NCBI GenBank assembly: GCA_018645005.1
Contig: JABGPJ010000086.1
Coordinates: 1-48,001 of the forward strand
Source of the DNA: Deltaproteobacteria bacterium
GTDB taxonomy: Bacteria; SAR324; XYD2-FULL-50-16
Length of the DNA: 48,001 nucleotides
Direction of reading: 5' to 3'
The first letter of the stretch is position 1. The number at the start of each line of letters is the position of its first letter. The notes under the pieces were generated by a model. It saw only the letters and a list, made by a program, of their open reading frames with translations. It was not told where the DNA came from and ran no database searches. Position numbers and translations under genes: made by a program. This document shows, one piece after another, positions 17,102 to 27,555 of the stretch.

Positions 17102-18314
17102 CCAGAAGGATGTTCTCAGGTTCCACGCCCAGATTTTCAAGCAGATTGATGACTGCGGAGGTCATCAAGGGCGGTCCACACATGTAGTATTCGCAATCTT
17201 CCGGAGCTGGATGGTTTTTGAGATACTCATCGAACAGCACCTGATGAATGAATCCTGTTAATCCGTCCCAGTTATCTTCAGGCATGGGTTCTGAGAGTGC
17301 GATATGCCATTTGAAGTTTTCGTTTTCCTCTTGTAACTTATTGAAATCTTCCAAATAGAACATCTCACGCAGACTTCTGGCACCGTACCAGTAGGTTATT
17401 TTTCTCGTTGAACTCAAACGCTTAAGCTGGTCAAAGATATGAGACCGCATGGGAGCCATTCCTGCTCCCCCACCGACAAATATCATTTCAGCATCGGTAT
17501 CTTTGGCAAAAAATTCACCAAATGGTCCGGCAATCGTAACCTTATCTCCCGGCTTGAGATTAAAGATGTAAGATGACATAATCCCCGGCGGTATCGATGG
17601 CGGAGCACCCGGCGGCGGTGTTGCAACTCTGACATTCAGTTTAATTAATCCCCTCTCTTCCGGATAACTGGCCATCGAGTAAGCACGCACCGTTGTCTCT
17701 TTGACAACGGACTCATAACGCCAGATTTTGAATTTATCCCAATCTTCCTGATATTCTTTTTCGATGTTGAAGTCGCTGTATTTCAAACTGTGAGGCGGAC
17801 ATTCAATCTGAATATAGCCGCCAGCCCTGAAATCGACATTTTCCCCTTCTGGCAGTTTCAATGTCAGTTCTTTGATAAAAGTCGCAACATTGGGATTGGA
17901 AACCACCTCGCACTCCCACTTCTTGATTGAGAATATTTCAGGGGGTATATGGATCTTCATATCAGTTTTAACCGCCACCTGACACGAAAGCCTTTTCCCT
18001 GCTGAAGCTTCCCGCTTGTTGATGTGTCCCGTTTCCGTCGGCAGAATATCGCCACCACCTTCCTTGACGACACAGCCACATTGCGCGCAGGTCCCCCCCC
18101 CACCGCAGGCAGAGGGTAAGAAAATGTTTCTGCTTGCCAATGTATTTAAGAGTTTACCTCCGGCTTCCACAATGACAGAGTTTTCGGGATCATCATTGAT
18201 CAGTATATTCACATCACCGGTCGCAACCAGTTTGGACCTTGCAAAAAGAATCACCACCACCAAGGTCAGTACGATAACTGTAAACAGGATTACACCTAAA
18301 TAAATCTCAACCAT
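17085..18314 (-). CDS. nqrF: NQR subunit F, NADH dehydrogenase/2Fe-2S flavoprotein
   Basis: Electron entry subunit of the Na+-pumping NADH:quinone reductase; it oxidises NADH on the cytoplasmic side. It has one N-terminal membrane span (about 5-25). A 2Fe-2S ferredoxin domain follows with Cys70, Cys76, Cys79 and Cys111, the same numbers as in the Vibrio cholerae protein. An FAD domain has [11 protein letters not shown] (Arg210, Tyr212, Ser213) and an NADH domain has [13 protein letters not shown]. 409 residues, normal length. A good AAGGA Shine-Dalgarno precedes the ATG. Unusually, 215 bp separate it from nqrE, with a hairpin between. Confidence 0.97.
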   Translation of the reverse strand: MVEIYLGVILFTVIVLTLVVVILFARSKLVATGDVNILINDDPENSVIVEAGGKLLNTLASRNIFLPSACGGGGTCAQCGCVVKEGGGDILPTETGHINKREASAGKRLSCQVAVKTDMKIHIPPEIFSIKKWECEVVSNPNVATFIKELTLKLPEGENVDFRAGGYIQIECPPHSLKYSDFNIEKEYQEDWDKFKIWRYESVVKETTVRAYSMASYPEERGLIKLNVRVATPPPGAPPSIPPGIMSSYIFNLKPGDKVTIAGPFGEFFAKDTDAEMIFVGGGAGMAPMRSHIFDQLKRLSSTRKITYWYGARSLREMFYLEDFNKLQEENENFKWHIALSEPMPEDNWDGLTGFIHQVLFDEYLKNHPAPEDCEYYMCGPPLMTSAVINLLENLGVEPENILLDDFGA

Positions 18315-18449
18315 TGCTTTTTCCTTTCAAGGCTAATACTGAATCGATTAATAAAAAGCGTTCGATCTCACGCGTTTTGATAAATTATATAGAATGTAAA
18401 CACCTTCTGTTTTACCTCAAGTGGGCGGCATTTTTCGTAAAAGTGAACC

Positions 18450-18478
18450 GCAATATTCCGAGATAACGGGAAAATTGC
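18450..18478 (-). terminator. Hairpin in the nqrE-nqrF gap
   Basis: Arms GCAATATTCC (18450-18459) and GGAAAATTGC (18469-18478) pair over 10 positions with one mismatch, enclosing a 9-nt loop. It lies just after the nqrE stop (minus strand). A modest T-containing stretch follows further on, not an immediate U-run. It could attenuate transcription or stabilise the nqrABCDE message ahead of nqrF. Confidence 0.35.
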
Positions 18479-18529
18479 ACGATTTTGTTTCACTCTTTTG
18501 ATTGCCAACCCGAAACCAGCAAAATCCAG

Positions 18530-19141
18530 TTACAACTGGATACCTGAAAAAGACATAAACGCAAGCGCCATCAAGCCGACACTGATAAAAGTGATTCCCA
18601 ATCCTTTCAACCCATCAGGGACATCGCTATATGCCATTTTTTCTCGAATTCCTGCCAGGGCCACAATTGCCAAGGCCCAACCGGCACCACTACCCACACC
18701 ATAAACGACGCTCTCTCCAAAATTATAGTCCCGCTCTACCATAAAAAGGGAACCTGCCAGAATTGCACAGTTAACCGTAATCAGCGGCAGAAAAATCCCC
18801 AAGGCATTATAAAGGGGCGGAAAGAACTTATCCAGAGCCATTTCAAGGATCTGAACCATGGCAGCGATCACGCCAATATAACTGATCAAACCCAAAAAGC
18901 TCAGATCCACCTCTGGATATCCAGCCCAGGACAGCGCACCTGCCTTCAAAACGAAGGTATAGATCAAATAGTTGGTCGGTACTGTAATAGTTTGAACAAC
19001 AATCACCGCTATTCCAAGTCCCATAGCGGTATCGACTTTTTTCGAAACCGCCAGAAACGTACACATCCCCAGAAAAAAAGAGAGTGCCATGTTCTCGATG
19101 AAGATTGATTTGATAAACAGACTAAGATAGGCTTCAAGCAT
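18530..19141 (-). CDS. nqrE: NQR subunit E
   Basis: Integral membrane subunit, 203 residues, about six membrane spans. NqrD and NqrE are inverted-topology homologues that hold an iron centre between them. The two expected ligand cysteines are here, Cys27 (FLGMCTF) and Cys125 (TVNCAIL). Starts with ATG one base after the nqrD stop, so translation is likely coupled. Confidence 0.96.
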   Translation of the reverse strand: MLEAYLSLFIKSIFIENMALSFFLGMCTFLAVSKKVDTAMGLGIAVIVVQTITVPTNYLIYTFVLKAGALSWAGYPEVDLSFLGLISYIGVIAAMVQILEMALDKFFPPLYNALGIFLPLITVNCAILAGSLFMVERDYNFGESVVYGVGSGAGWALAIVALAGIREKMAYSDVPDGLKGLGITFISVGLMALAFMSFSGIQL

Positions 19142-19142
19142 T

Positions 19143-19766
19143 TTAGTTTTCCTCTTCTATCTGATCTTTTTTCCAGGTTCTCAGTACCCAAATGATAAAA
19201 CCAATTAAGAAAAAGGCACTTGGTGGCAATAAAAGAAGACCGTTTGTTGGATACCAGCCACCCTCTGTAATGGGTGTGAGAATGTTGAATCCTAGAAGTT
19301 TCCCGCTACCAAACAACTCCCTGAAGAATCCAACGATAAACAAGATCAACCCATATCCCAGAGCATTCCCCAAACCATCCACAAAACTCATCCAGGGACC
19401 GTTTTTCATTGCATACGCTTCCGCACGACCCATCACGATACAGTTGGTGATGATCAATCCCACATAAACCGATAATTGCTTACTGATGCTAAACGCATAA
19501 GCCTTCAGTACCTGATCAACGATAATCACCAACGATGCGATGATGGTCATCTGCACAATGATCCGAATGTTCGTGGGGATATAATTTCGGATCAGACTGA
19601 CTGACAAGTTCGACATGCTGGTAACGAATATCAGTGCCAACGTCATCGCAATGACAGTATCCATTTTACTTGTGACTGCGAGCGCAGAGCAGATCCCCAG
19701 AATTTGGAGTGCTATCGGGTTTTCTTTAAAGATCGGATCAAACAGGACCTTTGTGATTTTAGCCAT
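19143..19766 (-). CDS. nqrD: NQR subunit D
   Basis: Integral membrane subunit of the sodium-pumping NADH:quinone reductase, about 207 residues with six predicted spans. Iron-ligand cysteines are Cys26 (LGICSAL) and Cys109 (ITNCIVM), paired with those in NqrE. The open frame extends to 19820, but the ATG at 19764-19766 has an excellent AAGGAGGTGGAA Shine-Dalgarno and gives the usual N-terminus [11 protein letters not shown]. The start overlaps the nqrC stop by 8 bp (ATGGCTAA). Confidence 0.96.
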   Translation of the reverse strand: MAKITKVLFDPIFKENPIALQILGICSALAVTSKMDTVIAMTLALIFVTSMSNLSVSLIRNYIPTNIRIIVQMTIIASLVIIVDQVLKAYAFSISKQLSVYVGLIITNCIVMGRAEAYAMKNGPWMSFVDGLGNALGYGLILFIVGFFRELFGSGKLLGFNILTPITEGGWYPTNGLLLLPPSAFFLIGFIIWVLRTWKKDQIEEEN

Positions 19767-20538
19767 TTCCACCTCCTTGGTTTCGAATTCTGGCCAGAAA
19801 CTTGCCAAAACCATTTTCACTTAACCAGTAATGCATCAGGTTATTAACACCAACAGTTGTCAGTGTAGCCCCCGAAAGACCATCTGCCTGATGAATCGCT
19901 TCCGGTTTTTGCCGGTTGACCTTTCCTTTCAGGATCTCAACTGCCAGGTTCCAGTCTTTATCAAAGATTTTTTTGCCAACCCACTGCTGTTTCCAGAGAG
20001 TGTTATCAACCTCACCGCCCAATCCCGGAGTTTCTCCATGGTCATAAAAGGTATAACCCTTGACTGTATTGGCATCTCCTTCCAGAGCCAGAAATGCATA
20101 CATGGTTGACCAAAGCCCCTTGCCGTGGATTGGCAGAATTATTGTCTGCAGTTTACCACCTTCCCGGACCAGGAATACAGGCGCTTTCAATGCCCTGCGC
20201 TTTATTTTCGCCACATCTTGATCGCCGGGGATCTGAATACTTCGAGCCGGATCTTTCACAGCGACTCTCTGATTGTATTTTTCCGCATTAATATTGTCAT
20301 CAAACTCGCCACTGGCCAGATCCACAATTTTTAATTGAATCTTGCTGAACAGCTGGTCAATATCCTTTCCCTCCTCCATCAATCCGGCAGCTTGTAGAAT
20401 ATTTTTTTTTGTCGAGAGCGCTTTGTTCCTCTCCTGAAGCGGTTTCAACTTCACAGCAGCGGTTGAAACCAGCACAGAACAGACAATACACAAGAGGGCA
20501 GCGACTGTGAGAGTTTTCGTTATCGTATCTTTAGCCAT
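19759..20538 (-). CDS. nqrC: NQR subunit C (covalent FMN)
   Basis: Subunit with one N-terminal membrane span (about 10-29) and a periplasmic flavin domain. The ApbE target motif Dxx(S/T)GAT appears as DGLSGAT (219-225), so Thr225 is the FMN-bearing residue, the same number as in V. cholerae. 259 residues, normal. The start overlaps the nqrB stop by ATGGCTAA, the same 8-nt junction as at nqrC/nqrD. Confidence 0.97.
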   Translation of the reverse strand: MAKDTITKTLTVAALLCIVCSVLVSTAAVKLKPLQERNKALSTKKNILQAAGLMEEGKDIDQLFSKIQLKIVDLASGEFDDNINAEKYNQRVAVKDPARSIQIPGDQDVAKIKRRALKAPVFLVREGGKLQTIILPIHGKGLWSTMYAFLALEGDANTVKGYTFYDHGETPGLGGEVDNTLWKQQWVGKKIFDKDWNLAVEILKGKVNRQKPEAIHQADGLSGATLTTVGVNNLMHYWLSENGFGKFLARIRNQGGGNG

Positions 20539-21739
20539 TGCGCAATACCCTCCGTTTTATGTTTGCTTTGACAACATAGTGATCGATGACCGGCGCCCAA
20601 ACATTACCAAACAAAATTGCCAGCATCATTCCCTCCGGGAATGCTTCATTGACCACGCGTATCAGTATAACCATGCAACCAATCAGCAAACCATATATCC
20701 ACTGCCCTGTTTTTGTCATCGATGCCGAGACCGGGTCGGTTGCCATAAAAACGAGTCCAAAGGCAAAGCCACCCAGAACAAAGTGCCATCCCGGCGTGAT
20801 GGAAAACATCGCATTGGTCGAGCTACCTACAGCATTAAAAAGGAATGCCAGACAACCCGCACCGATCAATACGCTTACCATAATTCGCCAGGACCCTATT
20901 CCGCTGGCAATTAAAACAAAGGCGCCAAACATGCAGGCCAGAGTTGACGTTTCTCCCATGGAACCGGGTATCATGCCAAGAAAGGCGTCTGTCCAACTGA
21001 CCGCTTTTTCAATTGCTGCCTGACCACCAGCATAACCTATGCTAAGTGGCGTCGCACCGCTAAATCCATCTACTGCAACCCAGACCGCATCACCGGATAT
21101 CTGTGCTGGATAGGCGAAAAAGAGAAACGCCCTGCCTGTCAAGGCAGGGTTCAAAAAGTTTTTACCGACGCCACCAAAGACTTCCTTACCGACAACAACA
21201 CCGAATGAAATTCCAAGTGCTGCCTGCCACAGGGGTATGGTTGGCGGAAGAATCAATGGAAAAAGAATACCTGTGACCAGGAATCCCTCGTTGATTTCAT
21301 GCCCCCTGACCATGGCAAAAAGACTTTCCCACACCCCGCCTACTGTATATGATACAATCAGGAGAGGGAAAAAGTAGAGTGCGCCATGAACCAGACTGGC
21401 CCAAAAGCTCTGTGGATCAATCCCAACCCCAAGAAGGGCCAGAACATTTCCCTGCCACCCCGAAGCTGTCTGCTGCCCCAGACTTGCTAATGCCAGATTC
21501 GCCTGCATACCAGCGTTATACATAGCAAAGATAATACAGGGAACCAGCGCGACAACGACCGTAATCATCATCCGCTTCAGGTCCAGGCTATCTTTGACAT
21601 GGGTCGATTCCTTCGTCACTTCTCCTGGCGTGTAGAGAAAAGTATCCAGCATTTCGTAGAGTGCATAGTACTTTTCAAACTTACCCCCTGCTTTAAATCG
21701 AGGCTGTTGACGATCCAGGAAATTTCTCAAGAATTTCAT
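20531..21739 (-). CDS. nqrB: NQR subunit B (covalent FMN, riboflavin, Na+ channel)
   Basis: Main membrane subunit with about ten spans; it participates in Na+ translocation and quinone reduction. The flavinylation motif is DGFSGAT (224-230), so Thr230 is predicted to carry FMN attached by ApbE. 402 residues, normal length, with the typical N-terminus [15 protein letters not shown]. The ATG directly abuts the nqrA stop codon, with AAGGA as Shine-Dalgarno, consistent with a tightly coupled operon. Confidence 0.97.
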   Translation of the reverse strand: MKFLRNFLDRQQPRFKAGGKFEKYYALYEMLDTFLYTPGEVTKESTHVKDSLDLKRMMITVVVALVPCIIFAMYNAGMQANLALASLGQQTASGWQGNVLALLGVGIDPQSFWASLVHGALYFFPLLIVSYTVGGVWESLFAMVRGHEINEGFLVTGILFPLILPPTIPLWQAALGISFGVVVGKEVFGGVGKNFLNPALTGRAFLFFAYPAQISGDAVWVAVDGFSGATPLSIGYAGGQAAIEKAVSWTDAFLGMIPGSMGETSTLACMFGAFVLIASGIGSWRIMVSVLIGAGCLAFLFNAVGSSTNAMFSITPGWHFVLGGFAFGLVFMATDPVSASMTKTGQWIYGLLIGCMVILIRVVNEAFPEGMMLAILFGNVWAPVIDHYVVKANIKRRVLRNG

Positions 21740-23101
<1,362 letters not shown>

Positions 23102-23623
23102 TTAGCAAGGTGTTATTCTCCGTTATGAAAAAGAATGTTCCTGTCTGTGCGACCATTTATTTTACCAGAAGACGCAGCAGGATCATTCGTAATAACCACC
23201 CTCAGAGAACCTAAAGCGAAGACCAATATTCTTAAGGATTGGTTTTTTGTATATATCATAATTTGAGGGTACATTATAAACTTAGTTTGGCCGATATTTC
23301 AAGTTATAAAAGAAATGAGCCAACCATTTTCATCAAAGATACTCCGCTAAAAGCGCTCACCGCGATCGCTTGCCTGTGGAGGCAGCAAACCGTAAAAAAC
23401 TTCTGTACACTATTTTGGATCAGAAAGATATCGGAAAAACATTTACTTTTCAATTTTTGTCAAGTATCTATCTGTGATTATTTAGTATTCAAAATTATCT
23501 GGAAGAGTCTAGAATAGTCCTGAAAGACAAAACGGAATCGAGACACCACCCCCACAGATCTTTATTCAAAGTTCTTTCATAACAAAATGGTAAAAAACTA
23601 TCAGGATATATTTCTATTTTCTT

Positions 23624-23652
23624 TTGCTGACAAAACAGAACAGAATTAGTAT
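23624..23652 (+). promoter_or_regulatory. Candidate sigma-70 promoter for prfB
   Basis: TTGCTG (23624-23629) and TAGTAT (23647-23652) are separated by exactly 17 bp and lie about 80 bp before the prfB ATG. Each hexamer only partly matches consensus. Confidence 0.3.
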
Positions 23653-23683
23653 CAGTTAGCTAAACTATTCATAAAAATTACCT

Positions 23684-23697
23684 TTATTCCGGAATAA
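23684..23697. promoter_or_regulatory. 14-bp perfect palindrome upstream of prfB
   Basis: TTATTCCGGAATAA is perfectly self-complementary and lies between the candidate promoter and the prfB Shine-Dalgarno. This is the geometry of an operator, but no regulator is implicated and chance is possible. Confidence 0.3.
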
Positions 23698-23733
23698 TTA
23701 GGAATGCAAAACATATTGAGAAAGGAATCGTAC

Positions 23734-24844
23734 ATGACTCTTGACGACATAAAAAAAGAATTGCTTGGATACTGCAAAAGAATCGATATAATAGAAGGTT
23801 ATCTTTGAATTAGAAAAATTAACATCCCAACTTGATCAACTTGAATTTAATGCTGCTCAGGACTCTTTCTGGCAGGATTCCAATTCCGAAAGGACGTCCA
23901 CACTGAAACAGATCGCTGAGATAAAAACCATTCAAGAGCGGTGGCAAAAACTATCCACCCTCAGTCAGGAAGTGGAATCAGCTGTTGAACTTCTTGAAAC
24001 CGAAGAGGACCCTGACCTGATACATGAGGTTGCGCAACAATTCAGCGCTATTGAAAAAAATATAAAATATTTCGAGCTGAATCACTTACTTGGAGAAAAA
24101 CACGATAAATGCAGTGCCATTCTGACAATCAATTCCGGCGCAGGCGGCACTGAATCAATGGATTGGACAGCTATGCTGTTGCGTATGTATCGCCGATGGG
24201 GTGAAGAGAATAAAGCCTCAATCTCAATACTGGATTTACAAACCGGAGACGAAGCGGGCGTTAAATCTGTCACCCTGAGTTTAGAAGGGGAATATATTTT
24301 TGGGAGATTGAAAACAGAAGTCGGCGTTCACCGACTGGTACGACTGTCCCCATTTGACACAAACAAAAGGCGCCACACCTCTTTTGCCTCCGTTTATGTG
24401 TATCCGGATATTGAAGACGAGATTGATATCGTCATCAATGAAAACGATCTTCGAATCGATACCTTCAGATCAAGCGGAGCAGGAGGTCAACATGTCAATG
24501 TGACGGATTCCGCCATTCGCATTACGCATAAACCGTCAGGGATTGTTGTACAGTGCCAGAATGAAAGGTCACAACACAAAAACCGATCCACTGCCATGAA
24601 GATTCTCAAAGCCGCTCTCTATGAACGGGAGGAAGAGAATCGGCGCAAAGAGCAGGACAAGTTGTATAGCCAGAAAAAGGAGATTGCGTGGGGCAGCCAG
24701 GTCAGAAGCTATATCCTGCATCCGTATCAACTGGTCAAGGATCACCGAACCAGCTTCGAAACTTCAAATACATCAGCTGTACTTGACGGCGACCTCAATT
24801 CATTTATTGAAGCATCACTGGCACAAAACGCCACTCAAAAATGA
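23734..24844 (+). CDS. prfB: Peptide chain release factor 2, with programmed +1 frameshift
   Basis: Terminates translation at UGA and UAA. The gene is read as 24 codons from the ATG at 23734 (Shine-Dalgarno AAAGGA, 23721-23726) to CTT followed by an in-frame TGA at 23806-23808. A +1 shift then reads GAA at 23807 onward to the stop at 24842-24844, giving about 369 residues (E. coli RF2 has 365). In the main frame the stop-codon recognition tripeptide SPF (in LVRLSPFDTNK) and the peptidyl-hydrolysis motif GGQ (in SGAGGQHVN) are intact. A six-frame view shows only the C-terminal 290 residues as an ORF from the first internal ATG, because the N-terminus is in another frame. Confidence 0.95.
23793..23808 (+). 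promoter_or_regulatory. prfB: Programmed +1 frameshift site of prfB
   Basis: AGAAGGTTATCTTTGA combines an internal Shine-Dalgarno-like stimulator (AGAAGG), the slippery CTT codon and an in-frame TGA at codon 25, as in the classic RF2 autoregulatory site. When RF2 is scarce the ribosome shifts +1 and makes more RF2. The spacer between stimulator and CTT is TTAT, so close to the E. coli geometry. Confidence 0.93.
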
Positions 24845-24904
24845 GACCTGCCTGTGTTACTGAATGTGCCGCCTTTTTGGGGAAGATTTTTCTGGAATAT
24901 CCTC

Positions 24905-25966
24905 TCATTTCACAACATAAGGATACCCGCCTTCCCTGTAAAAGAAGTACGTATTTAAAAGAATTATTTTTTGCAATTCTTTTAAATACAACCGCTTATG
25001 GTCGATCAGACGCCGATATGACCATGCCCCACCCGTCTTCTTTTGCGATAACTGAAGATTGCCAAAATCCAGAAAATAGCGCCGCTCCTTCTTGTTGATG
25101 TACAGCATATGAGGCAAAAATTCGATCCTGTTCGCAGAACTTGAGACTTTAATCTCAGTCTCATCCAGTAACAGCGCATAACGAATGCCCCTGGAGGGGT
25201 ACCAAAAATCGCCGTTATTGGATTGATTAAGAAGCGCCACTGGATAGAACCTCTCCACGGCCATCAACCCTTTATCGTTGCCTTTCAAATCACCACGGAC
25301 CTCAATCAGCACAGGGGTTTTAAAATCCACAAAACGCATAAATCGCTCGCTTTCTGTTGAATTATTAATAAGTTTGACCCCAATCGAATTAAGTGAATAC
25401 ATCATCAACAAATCCTGGGGAGGATCGTAAAGGATATCTTCTACATAAAAAGTCCCGGTCTGATAATCGACTGGCGCCTCAAGTCTCCTGATGACATTTG
25501 GAGAATTGATACGAACTGTTAGAACAATTTGGTCAGTCAGTGGGATTTGATTATTCAATGATTTTATTTGTACTAAATCTAGCTTGCCAGCAATCAGAAT
25601 GCGGTACCATTTTCTTAATTCCAGGTCGATCCGGGGGTGATTCGGTGAGAGTGTGCGGGCCTGCTCCAGCCTCCTAAATGCAATGGCATACTTTTTTTCT
25701 TTTACGTACTGCTCATATCGGATGAGCATATCCTCCGTTGTTTTTTGAGCTGTACGATGAAACGCATCTTTATATTTTTCATTACCTGGTGACCGAGTAT
25801 ATGCGCGATGAAATTCAATATTTGCCTCTTCGAATCGACCCTCGGCTTCGAGTTGAAGTCCGGTATGATAGTTGTAATTGCACCCTGAAAAGAGCAAACC
25901 AAATGCCAGTATCAGTCCGATCGTTTTTTTCAATCCGAGTTTTTTCATCCCTACTGGAGCCAACAT
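24905..25966 (-). CDS. TPR-containing lipoprotein of unknown function
   Basis: Predicted outer-membrane or periplasmic lipoprotein. The N-terminal signal ends in the lipobox LFSGC. Residues after it form TPR-like helix pairs (GLQLEAEGRFEEANIEFHRAYTRSPGN and YAIAFRRLEQARTLSPNHPR). A C-terminal half of about 200 residues is beta-rich and has no recognised family. The open frame extends to 26026, but the ATG at 25964-25966 follows AAGGAAAG and gives a compact signal peptide (about 353 residues). A further in-frame ATG six codons later is also possible. It converges with prfB and lies downstream of the palindrome cluster. Confidence 0.75.
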   Translation of the reverse strand: MLAPVGMKKLGLKKTIGLILAFGLLFSGCNYNYHTGLQLEAEGRFEEANIEFHRAYTRSPGNEKYKDAFHRTAQKTTEDMLIRYEQYVKEKKYAIAFRRLEQARTLSPNHPRIDLELRKWYRILIAGKLDLVQIKSLNNQIPLTDQIVLTVRINSPNVIRRLEAPVDYQTGTFYVEDILYDPPQDLLMMYSLNSIGVKLINNSTESERFMRFVDFKTPVLIEVRGDLKGNDKGLMAVERFYPVALLNQSNNGDFWYPSRGIRYALLLDETEIKVSSSANRIEFLPHMLYINKKERRYFLDFGNLQLSQKKTGGAWSYRRLIDHKRLYLKELQKIILLNTYFFYREGGYPYVVK

Positions 25967-26190
25967 ACTTTCCTTATTATTGAAACAACCTTGTTCTAAA
26001 ATACACACGGAGAAGGAGAAACTCAATCATCACCGTGTCAGGGCTCAAAACTAATAAATCAGTCGTTCATTTCAAGATAATCCGGGTTAACTTCTCAATA
26101 ATCTCGGTAATCTCAGGCAAATGGAAACAGCGGTTCAATTCGCCAATACCTTTTTACTACTTCTAACGTAATTATACAGCATGAGTTCCG

Positions 26191-26285
26191 TCGAGGGTAT
26201 CATGATTCAAAACACGCATAAATCCGTCCCTGGAGCTGTTGGAAAACGTCCTGTTTTCCATCGTTTTGAATCATGATACCCTCGA
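26191..26285. repeat. Inverted repeat with 23-bp perfect arms and an inner hairpin
   Basis: Left arm 26191-26213 (starting TCGAGGGTATCATGATTC) and right arm 26263-26285 (ending GATACCCTCGA) are perfectly complementary over 23 bp. The 49-nt spacer contains a second hairpin, TGGAAAAC (26240-26247)/GTTTTCCA (26253-26260). Such perfect arms point to a mobile palindromic element or a strong RNA/DNA structure rather than chance. Confidence 0.9.
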
Positions 26286-26315
26286 CTCCCGAAAAGTGGT
26301 CAATGATTACCTTCT

Positions 26316-26368
26316 GACAAGCATTAAAAACCACTCAACTCGGAGGTAAGTGGTTTTCAATACTTGTC
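26316..26368. repeat. 20-bp hairpin, two mismatches
   Basis: Arms 26316-26335 (GACAAGCATT...) and 26349-26368 (...AATACTTGTC) pair at 18 of 20 positions around a 13-nt loop. Both mismatches are C/A type on this strand, which become G-U pairs in a minus-strand transcript. The structure is therefore fully paired in RNA transcribed in the direction of the flanking genes. Confidence 0.8.
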
Positions 26369-26380
26369 GTACTACCTGAC

Positions 26381-26485
26381 TTAGGGATCGTTACAAAATA
26401 ATTTCACATAATCTATTTGCATAAGTCCCAAAAGCACCGGACATTTTGCAAATAGAATGTGAACTAATTTTTTAGCCGACCCTTA
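26381..26485. repeat. Palindromic intergenic repeat element, copy 2 (minimal)
   Basis: This 105-bp element is in inverted orientation to copy 1 at 13684-13901 and shares a 23-bp identical terminus (26463-26485). It folds on itself with arms TTCACAT (26403-26409)/ATGTGAA (26457-26463), CTATTTGCA (26413-26421)/TGCAAATAG (26447-26455) and GTCC/GGAC (26425-26428/26439-26442). The outer ends (TTAGGGATCGTTA and TAGCCGACCCTTA) form an imperfect terminal inverted repeat. No coding capacity. It lies 30 bp from the 3' end of the TPR gene. Confidence 0.85.
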
Positions 26486-26515
26486 TTGGCAGAGCAAGCC
26501 CATTTCAGAATCTGC

Positions 26516-27541
26516 CTACTTCAGTGGAATTTCCATGCGAGACAGTTCATTTTTCAAAATTCCTTTTTGAAACAGGTTTCCACCGTTGACCGCCTTTGAA
26601 AAAAGCCATGGATTTAGCTGTTTAATCTGCTCGACATCCTTTTTTCGAGTCTCATCATCAGAATCATTCACGATCACTTTGAGAATAAAGCCCAGTTCAT
26701 TCTGGGGGTCAATCCGAATGGCATCTTCGGCCGTTTTTTCGACCCATGATACGTAGTTTCCACTCAAATAATAGTTTTCTGCCAGCAGCGAGTACAACCG
26801 AGCACTTTTTTTGTTTTTTAAAATGGCTTTCCGCAAAAACAGTTCTGTCTTTTTAAGCAGGGATTTCTGTTCTTTCCCCTCCAGAAACTGTGATACAACC
26901 AACATTCCTACGGCCAGATCAGCAATCATTTCAGGAGGGCTTCCTTCGTCAACAATCTCCTCCAAATGAAGAATCGCCCGTATATCGGGCGGATCCCCCA
27001 GGGAAAACATCCTCTGCCGCAACATAAAAATCTCTTTCATCCCAGGCAGGTCTTTGCGAGGAAAATCTGTTCGAATCTTTAATTTAAAATCGGGTTGAAT
27101 CCAAACACCAACCTTTTTTGACAGACGATCGATCTGATTGTCCAGATTATCCGCAGAATAGGAAATTTCTAAATTTTCGGTAATTTCCTTCCCTGGTATA
27201 TTTCTTTTAACACGCAAAGAGATATAGCCTAAACCGACAACTTGCTGAAAGGAGCCTTCAATCAGAATGGTATTCAGAGGGGATATCGACCGCGATTGTT
27301 CCGTCCTGAGTGCCCAGAGCCTCAAAACACTCTGAGGATGAAATTTCCAGTCACTGTTGCTACCAAGATTGTTTTTAATTCTGGCCTGGATATAATACCC
27401 GAGCCAATCATCCTGTTGTTGATAGCGCTGGTTAGCGAACGGCAGGACGCCAACCAGCTCGTCACATAACGCGGAATGGGAAAAAAAGGAAAAAACGATG
27501 AGGAACCCATAACAAATGAGAGTTTTACAAAAAACTATCAT
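26516..27541 (-). CDS. Secreted TPR-repeat protein of unknown function
   Basis: 341 residues. A typical signal peptide (hydrophobic core about 9-22, cleavage after SALC at about 26) is followed by a VGVLPFANQ segment like the N-terminal strand of TolB/CsgG-type periplasmic domains (about 30-155). TPR-like helices (about 170-300: LAVGMLVVSQFLEG, ARLYSLLAENYYLSGNY) end in a DAIRIDPQNELGF repeat. Family not recognised beyond that. It starts 14 bp after the ZapB-like gene stop, so the two are cotranscribed. Probably a periplasmic envelope or assembly factor. Confidence 0.7.
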   Translation of the reverse strand: MIVFCKTLICYGFLIVFSFFSHSALCDELVGVLPFANQRYQQQDDWLGYYIQARIKNNLGSNSDWKFHPQSVLRLWALRTEQSRSISPLNTILIEGSFQQVVGLGYISLRVKRNIPGKEITENLEISYSADNLDNQIDRLSKKVGVWIQPDFKLKIRTDFPRKDLPGMKEIFMLRQRMFSLGDPPDIRAILHLEEIVDEGSPPEMIADLAVGMLVVSQFLEGKEQKSLLKKTELFLRKAILKNKKSARLYSLLAENYYLSGNYVSWVEKTAEDAIRIDPQNELGFILKVIVNDSDDETRKKDVEQIKQLNPWLFSKAVNGGNLFQKGILKNELSRMEIPLK

Positions 27542-27555
27542 CTCTTACAGCGCGT

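Larger units (their letters stand above)
25967..26515. other. Intergenic region with a cluster of palindromic elements
   Basis: 549 bp between two minus-strand envelope-protein genes. No gene is visible. The right-hand 300 bp consists almost entirely of three consecutive inverted-repeat elements (26191-26285, 26316-26368 and 26381-26485), listed separately. The left part (25967-26190) is plain AT-rich sequence and would hold the lipoprotein gene's promoter if it has its own. Confidence 0.7.

Noticed and set aside
17102-17140. Longer N-terminus of ApbE
   Set aside because: It would overlap nqrF by 56 bp and put a Trp-rich segment before the lipoprotein signal; the ATG at 17101 fits better.
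23239-23517. 92-codon plus-strand frame between nqrA and prfB
   Set aside because: TTG start without a ribosome binding site, no family resemblance, and odd composition for a real protein; treated as intergenic.
23972-24844. prfB starting at the internal ATG (290 residues)
   Set aside because: The N-terminal RF2 sequence continues upstream in the same frame back to the frameshift site and then in the zero frame to an ATG with a good Shine-Dalgarno.
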